Notes: generated by a model from the letters alone, not told the origin. Counted from the first letter of the stretch, positions 37,482 to 46,148 are shown. The stretch: DNA of 64,000 nucleotides from Balneola sp. (GCA_003712055.1 RHLJ01000007.1:177512-241511); one strand, 5' to 3'. Made by a program: numbers and translations.

Positions 37482-38225
37482 ATGTTTAAACGATTTATTC
37501 GCGCTATCAGATCATTATTCGGTGGAGTTATAAGCTCAATGGAAAATCCAAAACTTATCCTTGAGCAAAACATCAGAGAATTAAACGACCAGATTCCTCA
37601 AATGAATGAGAACATCGCCACTGTAAAAGCGAATCTCATTATGCTTCAAAAAGAAGTAAAGCGTAACGAAAATCAAATCACTGAGCTTACCTCAAAAATT
37701 AAATCAGCGATTAAAGCAAACAGAGATGATATAGCTGAGGGATATGCGCTTCAGTTAGAGAAAGCGAAGGAAACGATCATTCACTCTAAAGAACAGTTGG
37801 CTTTTGCTGAGCGTGCTTATGAAAAAGCATTGAAAGTGAAAAAAGTATTCATGCGTGAAAAGGATCGTAAGATTCAGGAAGCAAAAGAAGCATTGCGAGC
37901 CAGCGAAAGAGCCGAATGGCAATCCAAGATTGCAGATACCTTAGAGCAATTTGAAGTGGGTGGACTTGATCAAACCCATGACGAAATGATTAACCGTCTG
38001 AATGAAGAGACGGCTAAGAATGAAGCTCGAATGGAGATAGCTTTAGACAGCATTGATACTCAAACTATGGAAATCGAGGCTAATGCTGAAAAAATTAGAG
38101 CTCATGAATTGGTAGAACAATTTAAATTGGAAATGGGCGAAACTTCAGGTTCAATTTCTATTGACGAAGAACCGGTAAAAGAAGAAACGCCAACCAAGTC
38201 GGTAGGCAACAAGGAAAAGAGCTAA
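37482..38225 (+). CDS. pspA: PspA/IM30 (Vipp1) family membrane-remodelling protein
   Basis: A 247-residue, almost wholly helical protein. The N-terminal MFKRFIRAIRSLFGGVISSMENPKLIL contains the amphipathic helix and the MENP motif typical of PspA, followed by long coiled coils (about residues 25-215) and an acidic disordered tail. PspA and Vipp1 belong to the ESCRT-III superfamily and coat and repair stressed inner membranes. It heads a tight run: the next gene starts 12 bases later. Residues 149-192 align without gaps to residues 38-81 of that next gene product. No PspF or PspBC is present. Confidence 0.92.
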   Translation: MFKRFIRAIRSLFGGVISSMENPKLILEQNIRELNDQIPQMNENIATVKANLIMLQKEVKRNENQITELTSKIKSAIKANRDDIAEGYALQLEKAKETIIHSKEQLAFAERAYEKALKVKKVFMREKDRKIQEAKEALRASERAEWQSKIADTLEQFEVGGLDQTHDEMINRLNEETAKNEARMEIALDSIDTQTMEIEANAEKIRAHELVEQFKLEMGETSGSISIDEEPVKEETPTKSVGNKEKS

Positions 38226-38237
38226 GAATTTTCTGAA

Positions 38238-38711
38238 ATGAGTACCCGCAGCGAACAGGAACGAGAACGCCTCAAAGAGGAATACAAAGATCACTACCGA
38301 AGGATCAAAGAGGCCAAGGAACAGTTGCGTCAGACACAACAGAAGGGGAAAATAGCTCAGGCCTTGAATAATATGAATGCCGACAATCTTCTTGAATCTG
38401 TTGATGAGTTTCTTGGCAAAGTGAAAGAAAAGGTGGTAAGTGCAGAAGCTCGGCTTGATGTAGCAATGGATAGTCTTGATGAGGACGATCCGAAAACCGC
38501 AGCAGGCAAACTAAAGCAGGAAGAGCTTGATGCTGAAATGAAAAAGCAGAAGGCAAAGCAAACCCTTCAACAAGTAAAAGCTGAAATGGGAATGCTTTAC
38601 TCTGAAATCGAGAAGCATGCTGAGGAAATTCATGCCGAAAAAACCATCGGTACAAAAAAAGATGAACTAGCAGATGACGATGAGTCATCGGAAGGGGATA
38701 CCACAGAATAG
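38238..38711 (+). CDS. small coiled-coil protein related to the C-terminal half of PspA
   Basis: A 157-residue, highly charged helical protein without signal peptide or membrane segment. Its residues 38-81 align with PspA residues 149-192 with no gap and 15 identities in 44 by my count. The clearest stretch is EARLDVAMDSLD here against EARMEIALDSID in PspA; both then reach a matching end, QQVKAEMG against EQFKLEMG. It lacks the N-terminal amphipathic helix and helical hairpin of PspA and ends in an acidic tail (DDDESSEGD). I infer descent from a pspA duplication and a role as co-polymer or cap. It starts 12 bases after pspA and ends 3 bases before the next gene. Confidence 0.7.
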   Translation: MSTRSEQERERLKEEYKDHYRRIKEAKEQLRQTQQKGKIAQALNNMNADNLLESVDEFLGKVKEKVVSAEARLDVAMDSLDEDDPKTAAGKLKQEELDAEMKKQKAKQTLQQVKAEMGMLYSEIEKHAEEIHAEKTIGTKKDELADDDESSEGDTTE

Positions 38712-38714
38712 TAG

Positions 38715-39608
38715 ATGTCAGCTGACGAATTAAATATCAATTACACACGAGAAGCATTTCTAAATCCAATTAATTTAGGAGTATTGCTTGTTTCAACGCT
38801 AGGGGCACTTTTCTTTAGCAATCTTAGTGTTGACGTTTCCAATATTCTACTCTCAACAGTATTCGGAGTAGAGCTCATGTACCTGGGAGTTGTTCCAAAA
38901 CTTCCCCGTTTCAGGAAAAGGGTTGAATTGAAGAAAATTAAGGAGCGTCACGCTGCAAATAATGAAAAGGATTTATTTCAGGCTCTTGATTCTACAAGCC
39001 AAAAACGGTTTTTAGTATTAAAACATCTCGCTCAGCTTGTACAAGAAAATTTTGAAAAGCTTCCATATAGCTCTCAAGGGTTACTTGATAACATCAAAAA
39101 GAAGATTGATGAGCTACTTGGAAATTATCTTACTCTTCTTGATTTAATAAAAAGGTATGAGGTATACCTAAATACTTCTCTTGAGAATAATTTGAAAGAA
39201 GAAGTTATCAGAGAAATTGAGGAGATAAAAACTCTGGAGTCGGAAAAACTCAAACGTACCAAATCCCGAAGAGTAGCTATCATGCAGAAGCGCCTGCAAA
39301 AGTTCAAAATAGCTAAAGAAAAATATCTGGTATGTGAAACTCACTTGGAAACCATTGAAGATGCTGTTCGCTACATCTACGAGCAATCAATGACCATGAG
39401 TAATCCTGAGGAAATTGGATTCCAGTTGGATAATTTACTTACCGAAGTAGACGAAACTTCTCAGCTTATTGAAGATCTGGATCAGGATATTCTACCAGAA
39501 TACACTACTGAGTGGGAATCAGAACTCGACTTTGATTCTATTTTGGACGAACTTTCGGACGATGTTGACACTGTAACTAATCCAAAGAAAAGAGTTCAGA
39601 ATAAATGA
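38715..39608 (+). CDS. two-TM coiled-coil membrane protein of the pspA cluster
   Basis: A 297-residue protein that I do not recognise as a named family. Two hydrophobic segments (about residues 18-36 and 41-60) form an N-terminal membrane hairpin. After a basic stretch (PRFRKRVELKKIKERH), about 200 residues of coiled coil follow (including KSRRVAIMQKRLQKFKIAKEKY) and a very acidic tail (about 270-290). The topology suggests a membrane anchor for the two soluble PspA-like proteins, analogous to PspB/PspC in position but not in sequence. Its ATG is 3 bases after the previous stop, and its stop overlaps the crotonase start. Confidence 0.65.
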   Translation: MSADELNINYTREAFLNPINLGVLLVSTLGALFFSNLSVDVSNILLSTVFGVELMYLGVVPKLPRFRKRVELKKIKERHAANNEKDLFQALDSTSQKRFLVLKHLAQLVQENFEKLPYSSQGLLDNIKKKIDELLGNYLTLLDLIKRYEVYLNTSLENNLKEEVIREIEEIKTLESEKLKRTKSRRVAIMQKRLQKFKIAKEKYLVCETHLETIEDAVRYIYEQSMTMSNPEEIGFQLDNLLTEVDETSQLIEDLDQDILPEYTTEWESELDFDSILDELSDDVDTVTNPKKRVQNK

Positions 39609-40384
39609 GCCTATCTTTTGAAACGCTCATCCTGGATATTGATGAATCCGGGATAGCCACATTAAGCATAAACCGTCCAAAGCAGCTTAACGCATTAAAT
39701 AACCAGGTTTTTGAAGACCTTGATGCTGCTATCGATGAAGTCATCTCAAATGATGCTATCAAAGCGGTCATAATTACCGGTGCTGGCGACAAGGCTTTTG
39801 TAGCGGGAGCGGATATAAAAGAATTTGCAGATTTCAACTCAGAACAGGCAGTTACCCTTTCCAGTAGAGGGCACAGAGTTTTTCAGAAATTAGAAGATGT
39901 GACTAAACCTGTAGTTGCCGCCATTCAGGGTTACGCATTAGGAGGGGGATTTGAATTAGCATTAGCTTGTCATCTCAGAGTTGCTTCGCAAACAACGGTT
40001 GTGGGACTACCCGAAGTAAGCCTGGGCTTAATACCAGGATATGGAGGAACTCAGCGGCTCCCTCAGTTAGTAGGTAAGGCAAAAGCTCTTGAATTGATCA
40101 TGTCAGGTCGGTTTGTAAAAGCTGAGGAAGCACTTCAATTAGGTATTGTAAACCAAATAGCTGAAGATGATGTGCTTGAAGCTGCAAAAAAAATGCTGCA
40201 AGGGATTATCAGACAAGCTCCTATAGCTATAAAAAATGCTATATTGGCAACTAAAGAAGCAGGCAAGGCTTCGGGGTTCGGCTCCGAAGCAAAACTTTTT
40301 GGAGAATTGTTCTCCACTGCTGATTTTAAAGAGGGAACTTCGGCTTTTATTGAAAAGCGAAAACCGAATTTCTCCGGTAAATAG
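39605..40384 (+). CDS. enoyl-CoA hydratase/isomerase family protein (crotonase)
   Basis: A 259-residue crotonase. The CoA/oxyanion loop AFVAGADIKEF and GYALGGGFELALAC (first catalytic Glu) are followed by LPEVSLGLIPGYGGTQRLP with the second Glu, so both acid-base residues of true hydratases are kept. It probably hydrates short-chain 2-enoyl-CoA. Its ATG overlaps the upstream stop by four bases, tying it to the pspA cluster transcriptionally; a functional tie is not evident. Confidence 0.9.
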   Translation: MSLSFETLILDIDESGIATLSINRPKQLNALNNQVFEDLDAAIDEVISNDAIKAVIITGAGDKAFVAGADIKEFADFNSEQAVTLSSRGHRVFQKLEDVTKPVVAAIQGYALGGGFELALACHLRVASQTTVVGLPEVSLGLIPGYGGTQRLPQLVGKAKALELIMSGRFVKAEEALQLGIVNQIAEDDVLEAAKKMLQGIIRQAPIAIKNAILATKEAGKASGFGSEAKLFGELFSTADFKEGTSAFIEKRKPNFSGK

Positions 40385-40462
40385 GAACGAATTGAATCTG
40401 AATGAGCGACGAGCCTCCATCGGGTAGTACATATTCATCTCAAAAAACAGGAGCCAAATAAT

Positions 40463-41737
40463 ATGGAGTGGCTCCTTATCATCGCGACTATTTTTTTAAG
40501 CGGATTCTTTTCCGGGTCAGAGATTGCGTTTGTCTCAGCCAATAAACTCAAGCTTGAGGTAGCCTCCCGAAAAAATAATTTTGTAGCCAGCTCCCTAAGT
40601 TTCTTCAAAGAAAACCCGGAAACTTTTCTAACCACAACACTGGTAGGTAATAATATCATCAATGTATTATATGCTACATTGATGGCAATATTTCTTATCA
40701 GTCCTATAAATATGTACTCGGAGGCGTGGTTTAACCATACGCCTAGCGATTTTGAGGTTTTACTTGTTCAGACCATTATCGCATCGGTGCTGATAATGCT
40801 TTTTGGGGAAATTCTTCCTAAAGCAGTTTTTCGGGCTCAGGCGGATTTTATGGTGAGTTTAATCGCAATACCACTTCGTATTTTTTACTTCTTGCTTCGC
40901 CCGTTGATTGTACTTGCCAATGGCTCTTCCAATATTCTTATTAAGTGGCTGGTACCAGATGCTCAGCAAACCTCATCTTTGTATCGTCGCCAGGATGTGG
41001 AGCTGATTTTTAAAGAGCTTCGCGAGAGTGGGGGGAGTGAGGATATTGACCAGGATGATTCCGAGATCCTGCATAATGTTCTGGAGTTATCTACCAAAAG
41101 GGTTAAAGACTCGATGATCCCCCGTATCGAAATAGAAGCTGTGGATAAGAAAACAGATCTGGACGAAGTACTGGAACTATTTATTAAGTCAGGGCACTCG
41201 AAGCTACCCGTTTACCAGGATTCAATTGATGATGTAATAGGGGTAGTATTTGCCTACGATTTATTTAATAGCCCGAATACACTTAATGAGATTATTCGCC
41301 CGGTGAAGCTGGTTCCGTCTAGTAAAAAGTCCAAGGATCTGTTAACCGAGTTCAGGCAAACTAAGATGTCGGTAGCTATTGTGTTAGACGAATATGGTGG
41401 AACAGCAGGAATGGTTACCATTGAGGACTTACTGGAAGAAGTGGTAGGAGATATCCAGGATGAACATGATGTTGATGATGACATTATGAAAAGGCTATCC
41501 CCTAATACCTATGTAATAAGCGGGAACGTAGAAATTGAAGAGCTAAAAGATCGATTCCCGGAAATTGACCTGCCATTGGAACCTTCTGAATATGATACCG
41601 TAGCGGGCTTCATTATAAATACTTTGGGGCGCATTCCGACGGTGAATGAGGAGGTACTTATCGGGGACAAAAAATTCATCATTAGTAAAGCCACTCAAAG
41701 TAGAATTGAAACGGTAAAGCTTATTTTAATTGAGTAG
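40463..41737 (+). CDS. CNNM/CorC-type membrane protein (hemolysin family, DUF21-CBS-CorC_HlyC)
   Basis: A 424-residue protein: N-terminal DUF21 with about four transmembrane segments (FLSGFFSGSEIAFVS motif, residues 1-185), a CBS pair (about 205-335, SMIPRIEIEAV and VLDEYGGTAGMVTIEDLLEEVVGDI) and a C-terminal transporter-associated CorC_HlyC domain. The family is linked to Mg2+ and Co2+ efflux; the hemolysin name is historical. Follows the crotonase by 78 bases on the same strand. Confidence 0.92.
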   Translation: MEWLLIIATIFLSGFFSGSEIAFVSANKLKLEVASRKNNFVASSLSFFKENPETFLTTTLVGNNIINVLYATLMAIFLISPINMYSEAWFNHTPSDFEVLLVQTIIASVLIMLFGEILPKAVFRAQADFMVSLIAIPLRIFYFLLRPLIVLANGSSNILIKWLVPDAQQTSSLYRRQDVELIFKELRESGGSEDIDQDDSEILHNVLELSTKRVKDSMIPRIEIEAVDKKTDLDEVLELFIKSGHSKLPVYQDSIDDVIGVVFAYDLFNSPNTLNEIIRPVKLVPSSKKSKDLLTEFRQTKMSVAIVLDEYGGTAGMVTIEDLLEEVVGDIQDEHDVDDDIMKRLSPNTYVISGNVEIEELKDRFPEIDLPLEPSEYDTVAGFIINTLGRIPTVNEEVLIGDKKFIISKATQSRIETVKLILIE

Positions 41738-41748
41738 TTAAGTACCTA

Positions 41749-41800
41749 AGTGGCAAAGTAGCAAAGTGTACATAAGTACTCACTTTGCTACTTTGCCACT
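41749..41800. repeat. perfect 20-bp inverted repeat
   Basis: AGTGGCAAAGTAGCAAAGTG at 41749-41768 and its exact reverse complement at 41781-41800 around a 12-base loop. Each arm is itself built from the repeating word GGCAAAGTAGCAAAGT. It lies between the CNNM stop and the AAA start and could fold as a strong hairpin in RNA. It has no T tail, so it is not a standard terminator. Confidence 0.85.
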
Positions 41801-41829
41801 CTGCTACTCTAAAACTTAAAAACATAAAG

Positions 41830-43542
41830 ATGTTCGACAACTACCCAGCCTGGTCTCAGGATTTTGCGAGAAAGTATTTAAGTAGAACCATTAACACGTT
41901 TCTGCTTCATGGTAACGTGCATGATTTAGTCCCACTAAGAACAGAAGATGGGACGGAATTCAACAGGTTAAAAACTTTTCTATCTGATGAATTTTTTGGA
42001 GCTCGGGACTACGTGATCTTTTATGATCGGGCATCAGGTATTTATTTCCGGGACAAAGAATCCCAGGCCGATTTTAACCAGGCTATAGCTGGAAGAGATA
42101 GTTTGGTTGGTACAGATTATGCCAACAAGATGCCTAAGGATCCAGTAAGGGTATTTTCTTTATTGGAACAATATTTCCGGCTTCGTCTGGATCAAAAGAA
42201 AAGCGTAGCACTTATCATCGATTATGCTGAAACAATCATCCCGATGAGTGATGCCAGTTCTACTGGAAATGAGGATCGTACTTCCCTGGTTTATCTGTCG
42301 AGATGGGCACATGATCCGATGTTTCTTGCCTCCGATTTTACTACCGTATTAATTACTGAGAACCTTGCTGATCTCAACAAGACATTGATACAGAATCCAT
42401 ACACTACCGAAATCAAGATCAATATCCCGGGAGAGCAGGATCGCCTTGAGTTTGTAAAGTTTGAAACGCGGAATGATGATTTCAAGAAGATTTCGGATGT
42501 TTCGCCGGAAATAGTGGCACAACAAACAGCAGGCCTAAACTATGTGAATGTTCGAAGTGTACTTTCGAATGCCCGAGAGAATAAAGAGAAGATCACCTTT
42601 GAAGGACTGTCTGAGAATAAAAAAGAATTGATTGAAGCAGAAGCCTATGGCCTGCTTGAGTTCGTAGAAACTCCATACTCTCTGGATAATGTTGCCGGGC
42701 ATACTCATGTAAAAGCACATCTTAGAAAAGCAGTTAAAGCTCTTAAAGAAGGTCGCCAGGACGTGATGCCTATGGGTTACCTGGTTTGTGGTCCGGTAGG
42801 AACCGGAAAAACCTTTTTGGTTACCTGTTTTGCTACTGAGGTTGGAGTGCCCATGGTTAAACTGAAGAATTTCAGAAGCCAGTGGCAGGGGGTTACAGAA
42901 GGTAACCTTGAGAAAATTCTTTCTATCCTAAAAGCTATGGCGCCAGTAGCCGTAATGATTGATGAGGCTGATGCATACCTGGGAGACCGGAATTCCAGTG
43001 GAGATAGTGGGGTTTCCAGCCGGGTATTTTCTCAAATTGCCACCTTTATGAGTGATACCAGCAATCGTGGTAGAATTATCTGGTTCCTGATGACAGCTCG
43101 TCCTGATTTGATGCCTATCGATTTAAAACGACAGGGAAGAGCAGAAGAGCATTTGGCATTATTTCCGCCCTATACCAACGAGGAGCGTGTCGAACTTTTC
43201 ACTGCCATGAAGAAGAAGACAGGATTGAAAATGACCGAAGAATACATTCCGGCGCTTATTGAAGAAGGTTTTAAAACATTCTCCGGCGCTGATATGGAAG
43301 CTGCCCTTACCAGGGCGAAATTCCGTGCGGCAGCAGAAGGCAGGAAAAAGGTGACTCCCGGAATTCTTGATGAAGCGCTAGCTGATTTCATTCCTCCTAC
43401 CTATCCTGAAGAAGTAGAGCTGCAAACTTTGAACGCGGTTATCGAATGTACCTCTAAAGAACTCCTTCCTGAGCGGTACAGGGAAATGGATCGAAACGAG
43501 ATCCTGATTAAGATTGAGGAGCTTAAGTTTAGGGTAGGTTAG
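41830..43542 (+). CDS. AAA+ ATPase, one active domain plus a degenerate N-terminal one
   Basis: A 570-residue cytosolic protein; ATG 41830 is preferred because the longer frame from 41785 runs through the hairpin repeat. The C-terminal AAA+ domain has Walker A GPVGTGKT (321-328), Walker B VAVMIDEAD (D378, E379), an Asn/Thr sensor-1 region (IIWFLMTARPD) and a sensor-2-like small domain (FSGADMEAALTRAKFRA). The N-terminal 260 residues look like a second, degenerate P-loop fold: VALIIDYAETI resembles Walker B, but no Walker A is seen. It resembles classic-clade remodelling ATPases (Vps4/FtsH/katanin type) by inference only. Same strand as the pspA cluster. Confidence 0.8.
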   Translation: MFDNYPAWSQDFARKYLSRTINTFLLHGNVHDLVPLRTEDGTEFNRLKTFLSDEFFGARDYVIFYDRASGIYFRDKESQADFNQAIAGRDSLVGTDYANKMPKDPVRVFSLLEQYFRLRLDQKKSVALIIDYAETIIPMSDASSTGNEDRTSLVYLSRWAHDPMFLASDFTTVLITENLADLNKTLIQNPYTTEIKINIPGEQDRLEFVKFETRNDDFKKISDVSPEIVAQQTAGLNYVNVRSVLSNARENKEKITFEGLSENKKELIEAEAYGLLEFVETPYSLDNVAGHTHVKAHLRKAVKALKEGRQDVMPMGYLVCGPVGTGKTFLVTCFATEVGVPMVKLKNFRSQWQGVTEGNLEKILSILKAMAPVAVMIDEADAYLGDRNSSGDSGVSSRVFSQIATFMSDTSNRGRIIWFLMTARPDLMPIDLKRQGRAEEHLALFPPYTNEERVELFTAMKKKTGLKMTEEYIPALIEEGFKTFSGADMEAALTRAKFRAAAEGRKKVTPGILDEALADFIPPTYPEEVELQTLNAVIECTSKELLPERYREMDRNEILIKIEELKFRVG

Positions 43543-43568
43543 TAAACCTCATTCCGTTCGATTAAGCT

Positions 43569-44327
43569 TTAATTTCGATAGACCAATGGATTGCTAGCCA
43601 GGTTCTCTCCACGGGCGTGATAGAGCTTATGGCCAGGAGCAGATTCTGGATTGAATTTCATATCCAGAGAAAAGTAACGCATGGTGTAACCACACCGACG
43701 TTTGTCAGAAGTATTGGCATTAGCTCCATGTATTATCCGGGCATCGTGCAAGGAATATTGACCCTTATTTAGCTCAAACCATACTACCTCAGATTCATCA
43801 AAAGTCCCTTTTTTGATTTCAGTAGTAAAGGTATTGTTCTCTTTATCCTCCACTTCTTCATATTCAGAAAACCCATTGTAATGAGTACCGGGAACTACTC
43901 CCATACATCCGTTTTCAATAGTAGAATCGTCAATAGCCAGCCAAATAGTGACGATCTTATCGAGCTCATCAAACTTACCTTCCCAATAAGCGCTGTCTTC
44001 ATGCCATGGAGTTCGGCGACCTTTCCCAGGTTCTTTTGAAATGAAATGACTACTAAAAAGTCCAATGTTCGGTCCTATAATATCTTCCACCACATCTAAT
44101 ACTTCAGGTGATAACAAGAGATCCAATAATCTAGGATCACGGAAATGAGGGGTATCCAATTCATCGGAAAGCTTTTTCCCTTTGTTCTTCAGATGTTCTT
44201 CAAATATCTCTGTAAGAAGAGCTTGTTTGGTATCCGAAAACAAATTTCGACTGGGTAGCAGGTAGCCCTTTGTTTTATAGAATTGAAGCTCAGATTCAGT
44301 GAAAGTGTTTAACTTGGGTAAGCCCAT
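43569..44327 (-). CDS. phytanoyl-CoA dioxygenase family (PhyH) protein
   Basis: A 252-residue Fe(II)/2-oxoglutarate-dependent oxygenase. The metal motif HxD is in TPWHEDSAYW and the distal His in LHDARIIHGANANTS, followed by the Arg that binds 2-oxoglutarate (DKRRCGYTMRYFS). The substrate is unknown; members hydroxylate lipids, amino acids or natural products. It shares its strand with a DoxX-like gene 28 bases upstream. Confidence 0.88.
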   Translation of the reverse strand: MGLPKLNTFTESELQFYKTKGYLLPSRNLFSDTKQALLTEIFEEHLKNKGKKLSDELDTPHFRDPRLLDLLLSPEVLDVVEDIIGPNIGLFSSHFISKEPGKGRRTPWHEDSAYWEGKFDELDKIVTIWLAIDDSTIENGCMGVVPGTHYNGFSEYEEVEDKENNTFTTEIKKGTFDESEVVWFELNKGQYSLHDARIIHGANANTSDKRRCGYTMRYFSLDMKFNPESAPGHKLYHARGENLASNPLVYRN

Positions 44328-44355
44328 TGGTTCTATATATTCAGCATTAAGTTTC

Positions 44356-44721
44356 TTAACTCTGAAAAGCCTTTTTCTCTGAAAAGTAAGAAGTAAAAAG
44401 AATGATCATAGCAACTAGTGCCCCAGCGAAGTCACCATCATTAACCATTATATGAGCAAAAAAGGCCAGGATAAAATCGAAGAAAAATCCTGCGTAGGCC
44501 CATTCTTTTAATATTGAAGATTTACGTGTTAAAATCGCAACCAAACCTAATAGCTTGGCAATGGCTAGCGGGTATATCAGGTAAACAGGGTAACCAAGAG
44601 TTTCAAAAGCATTGACAATTGCTTCATGATTGAAGAAATAGTTTGCAACTGAGAAAAGCATAAGGAAAGTGAGAAGGCCAGTAGAAGCCCAATAAATGAT
44701 CTTAAAGGTTTTTGAACTCAT
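44356..44721 (-). CDS. DoxX-like four-TM membrane protein
   Basis: A 121-residue protein with four hydrophobic segments and the family pattern NAFETLGYPVYLIYPLAIAKLLG followed by LKEWAYAGFFFDFILAFFAH. DoxX-like proteins are small membrane redox-associated components with poorly defined roles. Cotranscribed with the PhyH gene; diverges from the AraC-type regulator 89 bases away, which may control it. Confidence 0.82.
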   Translation of the reverse strand: MSSKTFKIIYWASTGLLTFLMLFSVANYFFNHEAIVNAFETLGYPVYLIYPLAIAKLLGLVAILTRKSSILKEWAYAGFFFDFILAFFAHIMVNDGDFAGALVAMIILFTSYFSEKKAFQS

Positions 44722-44810
44722 AACATTAGTTTGATGAACAGAACAGATTGAATGCGAAAGTAAATAATCCTGATTTTATCTCTAAATTATATCCATCTAA
44801 AAAATGAGGT

Positions 44811-45941
44811 ATGCTCTTTAACGCCATTTTTTTACTAGGGGCCATTCATGGGCTGGTATTGGCCTTATTACTGGCAAGTAAAAAAGTAAATCAGTTATCA
44901 AACCGTATTATGGGAGCGCTGATGCTGGTTTTTTCCATTGATTTAGCTATGGCCAGCTATCTGGGTTTTGGAGCTTATCAAGATTTTCCACACGCCATCG
45001 GCCTGGATTATCCCATTACCTTACTTTATGGTCCGCTTCTATATCTGTATTCCAAAACGCTGATAAATGCCCAAACCAGAATGACCCCGAAGGACTGGTC
45101 GCACTTATCTGCTTTTGGGCTGTTACTTATATTCAGTATCCCTTTTTATCTATTGACCGGACAAGAGAAAATAGACTCAATAAGTGCTGAAGGAGGGTTA
45201 ATGTACGGATCTGCTTTTATCACGCATATCAAACTCGGATATAATCTAATCTACATCGCGTTCATTCTGAGACTGGTGCGCGATTATAAGAACCAATTGA
45301 AAAATAACTTTTCTTCACTGGATAAAAGGAATCTCGATTGGTTGCAATGGTTCATATTTGGAATAGTTGTGCTCGCACTTATGGCTACTGTGCTGCATTA
45401 TATGAGTTCGGTATATGGCGAAAATGTGATGTATACGAACATCAATTTGCTTGGGATAACTATCTATGTGTACAGCATTGGATATATGGGGTTAAGACAA
45501 CCCGAATTTTTTGCGGATTTTTCTACCCTTTCTCATAGTGAATCTGTTACGGATTCTAAGCCCGCTCCAAGCTATTCCAGATCGGGCTTGGATGAGCAGT
45601 CCGGGAAGGAATTGATGGCCAGGCTCACTGAGATGATGGAAGATGAAAAGCCGTATATGAATAACGAGTTAAGCCTGAAAGACCTATCTGAAACGGCAGG
45701 TATCTCCACTCACAATCTTACTGAAATTATAAATAGCTATGCAGGTAAGAATTTTTATGACTTCATAAATTCATACAGAGTAGAAGAAGTAAAGAAGAGA
45801 ATTATGGAACCAGGTTCGGATAACCTGACGATGCTAGCGCTAGGCCTGGAAGCAGGATTTAACTCCAAATCTTCCTTCAATTCAGTTTTTAAGAAGCATA
45901 CCGGGATGACTCCATCAGAGTACAAGCGGTCTTTAAATTAA
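44811..45941 (+). CDS. AraC-family regulator with seven-TM N-terminal sensor
   Basis: A 376-residue protein. The first 230 residues hold about seven hydrophobic segments (7TM-type sensor); after a linker, residues about 265-375 form an AraC-type double helix-turn-helix with LSLKDLSETAGISTHNLTEIIN and ALGLEAGFNSKSSFNSVFKKHTGMTPSEYKR. This membrane-bound design is common in Bacteroidota and relatives and links an external signal to nearby genes. Candidate targets are the divergent DoxX-PhyH pair and the TonB receptor downstream. Confidence 0.88.
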   Translation: MLFNAIFLLGAIHGLVLALLLASKKVNQLSNRIMGALMLVFSIDLAMASYLGFGAYQDFPHAIGLDYPITLLYGPLLYLYSKTLINAQTRMTPKDWSHLSAFGLLLIFSIPFYLLTGQEKIDSISAEGGLMYGSAFITHIKLGYNLIYIAFILRLVRDYKNQLKNNFSSLDKRNLDWLQWFIFGIVVLALMATVLHYMSSVYGENVMYTNINLLGITIYVYSIGYMGLRQPEFFADFSTLSHSESVTDSKPAPSYSRSGLDEQSGKELMARLTEMMEDEKPYMNNELSLKDLSETAGISTHNLTEIINSYAGKNFYDFINSYRVEEVKKRIMEPGSDNLTMLALGLEAGFNSKSSFNSVFKKHTGMTPSEYKRSLN

Positions 45942-45977
45942 TCAAATACGTTAATTTTAAAACTTTTCAATAGAGAA

Positions 45978-46072
45978 CCCACCCCTGTCCCCTCCCAAGA
46001 GGGGGACTTCTTTATTTAGACTTACACTTGAACAACGAGCTTCGCCTCCACCGGAGGGGATTGAGGGGTGGG
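45978..46072. repeat. CCCACCCCT...GAGGGGTGGG palindromic repeat
   Basis: Arms CCCACCCCTGTCCCCTCC (45978-45995) and GGAGGGGATTGAGGGGTGGG (46053-46072), with an inner hairpin CCTCCCAAGAGGGGG on the left. GC-rich against the AT-rich surroundings. Lies in the 263-base gap between the AraC-type gene and the TonB receptor. Similar repeats are widespread between genes in Bacteroidota. Confidence 0.75.
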
Positions 46073-46124
46073 TAAAATGAAATGGCCGTAGGTCTTTCTA
46101 ACCAAATCTTCCGGTAAAAAAGAA

Positions 46125-46146
46125 GTCCAAACCCAGTGGTTTGGAC
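46125..46146. repeat. 9-bp perfect hairpin upstream of the TonB receptor
   Basis: GTCCAAACC-CAGT-GGTTTGGAC. It lies just upstream of the candidate promoter (TTG 46149), so it might be an operator or a terminator of upstream transcription; a T run is lacking. Confidence 0.55.
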
Positions 46147-46148
46147 GA

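Noticed and set aside
38305-38688. 127-codon open frame on the - strand opposite the small PspA-like gene
   Set aside because: Shadow of a charged coiled-coil coding strand; His/Leu/Phe-rich composition with no family pattern and no start signal.
39605-40384. Crotonase as functional part of the PspA module
   Set aside because: It overlaps the module by four bases, but both catalytic Glu are intact and it looks like ordinary enoyl-CoA metabolism, so linkage may be incidental.
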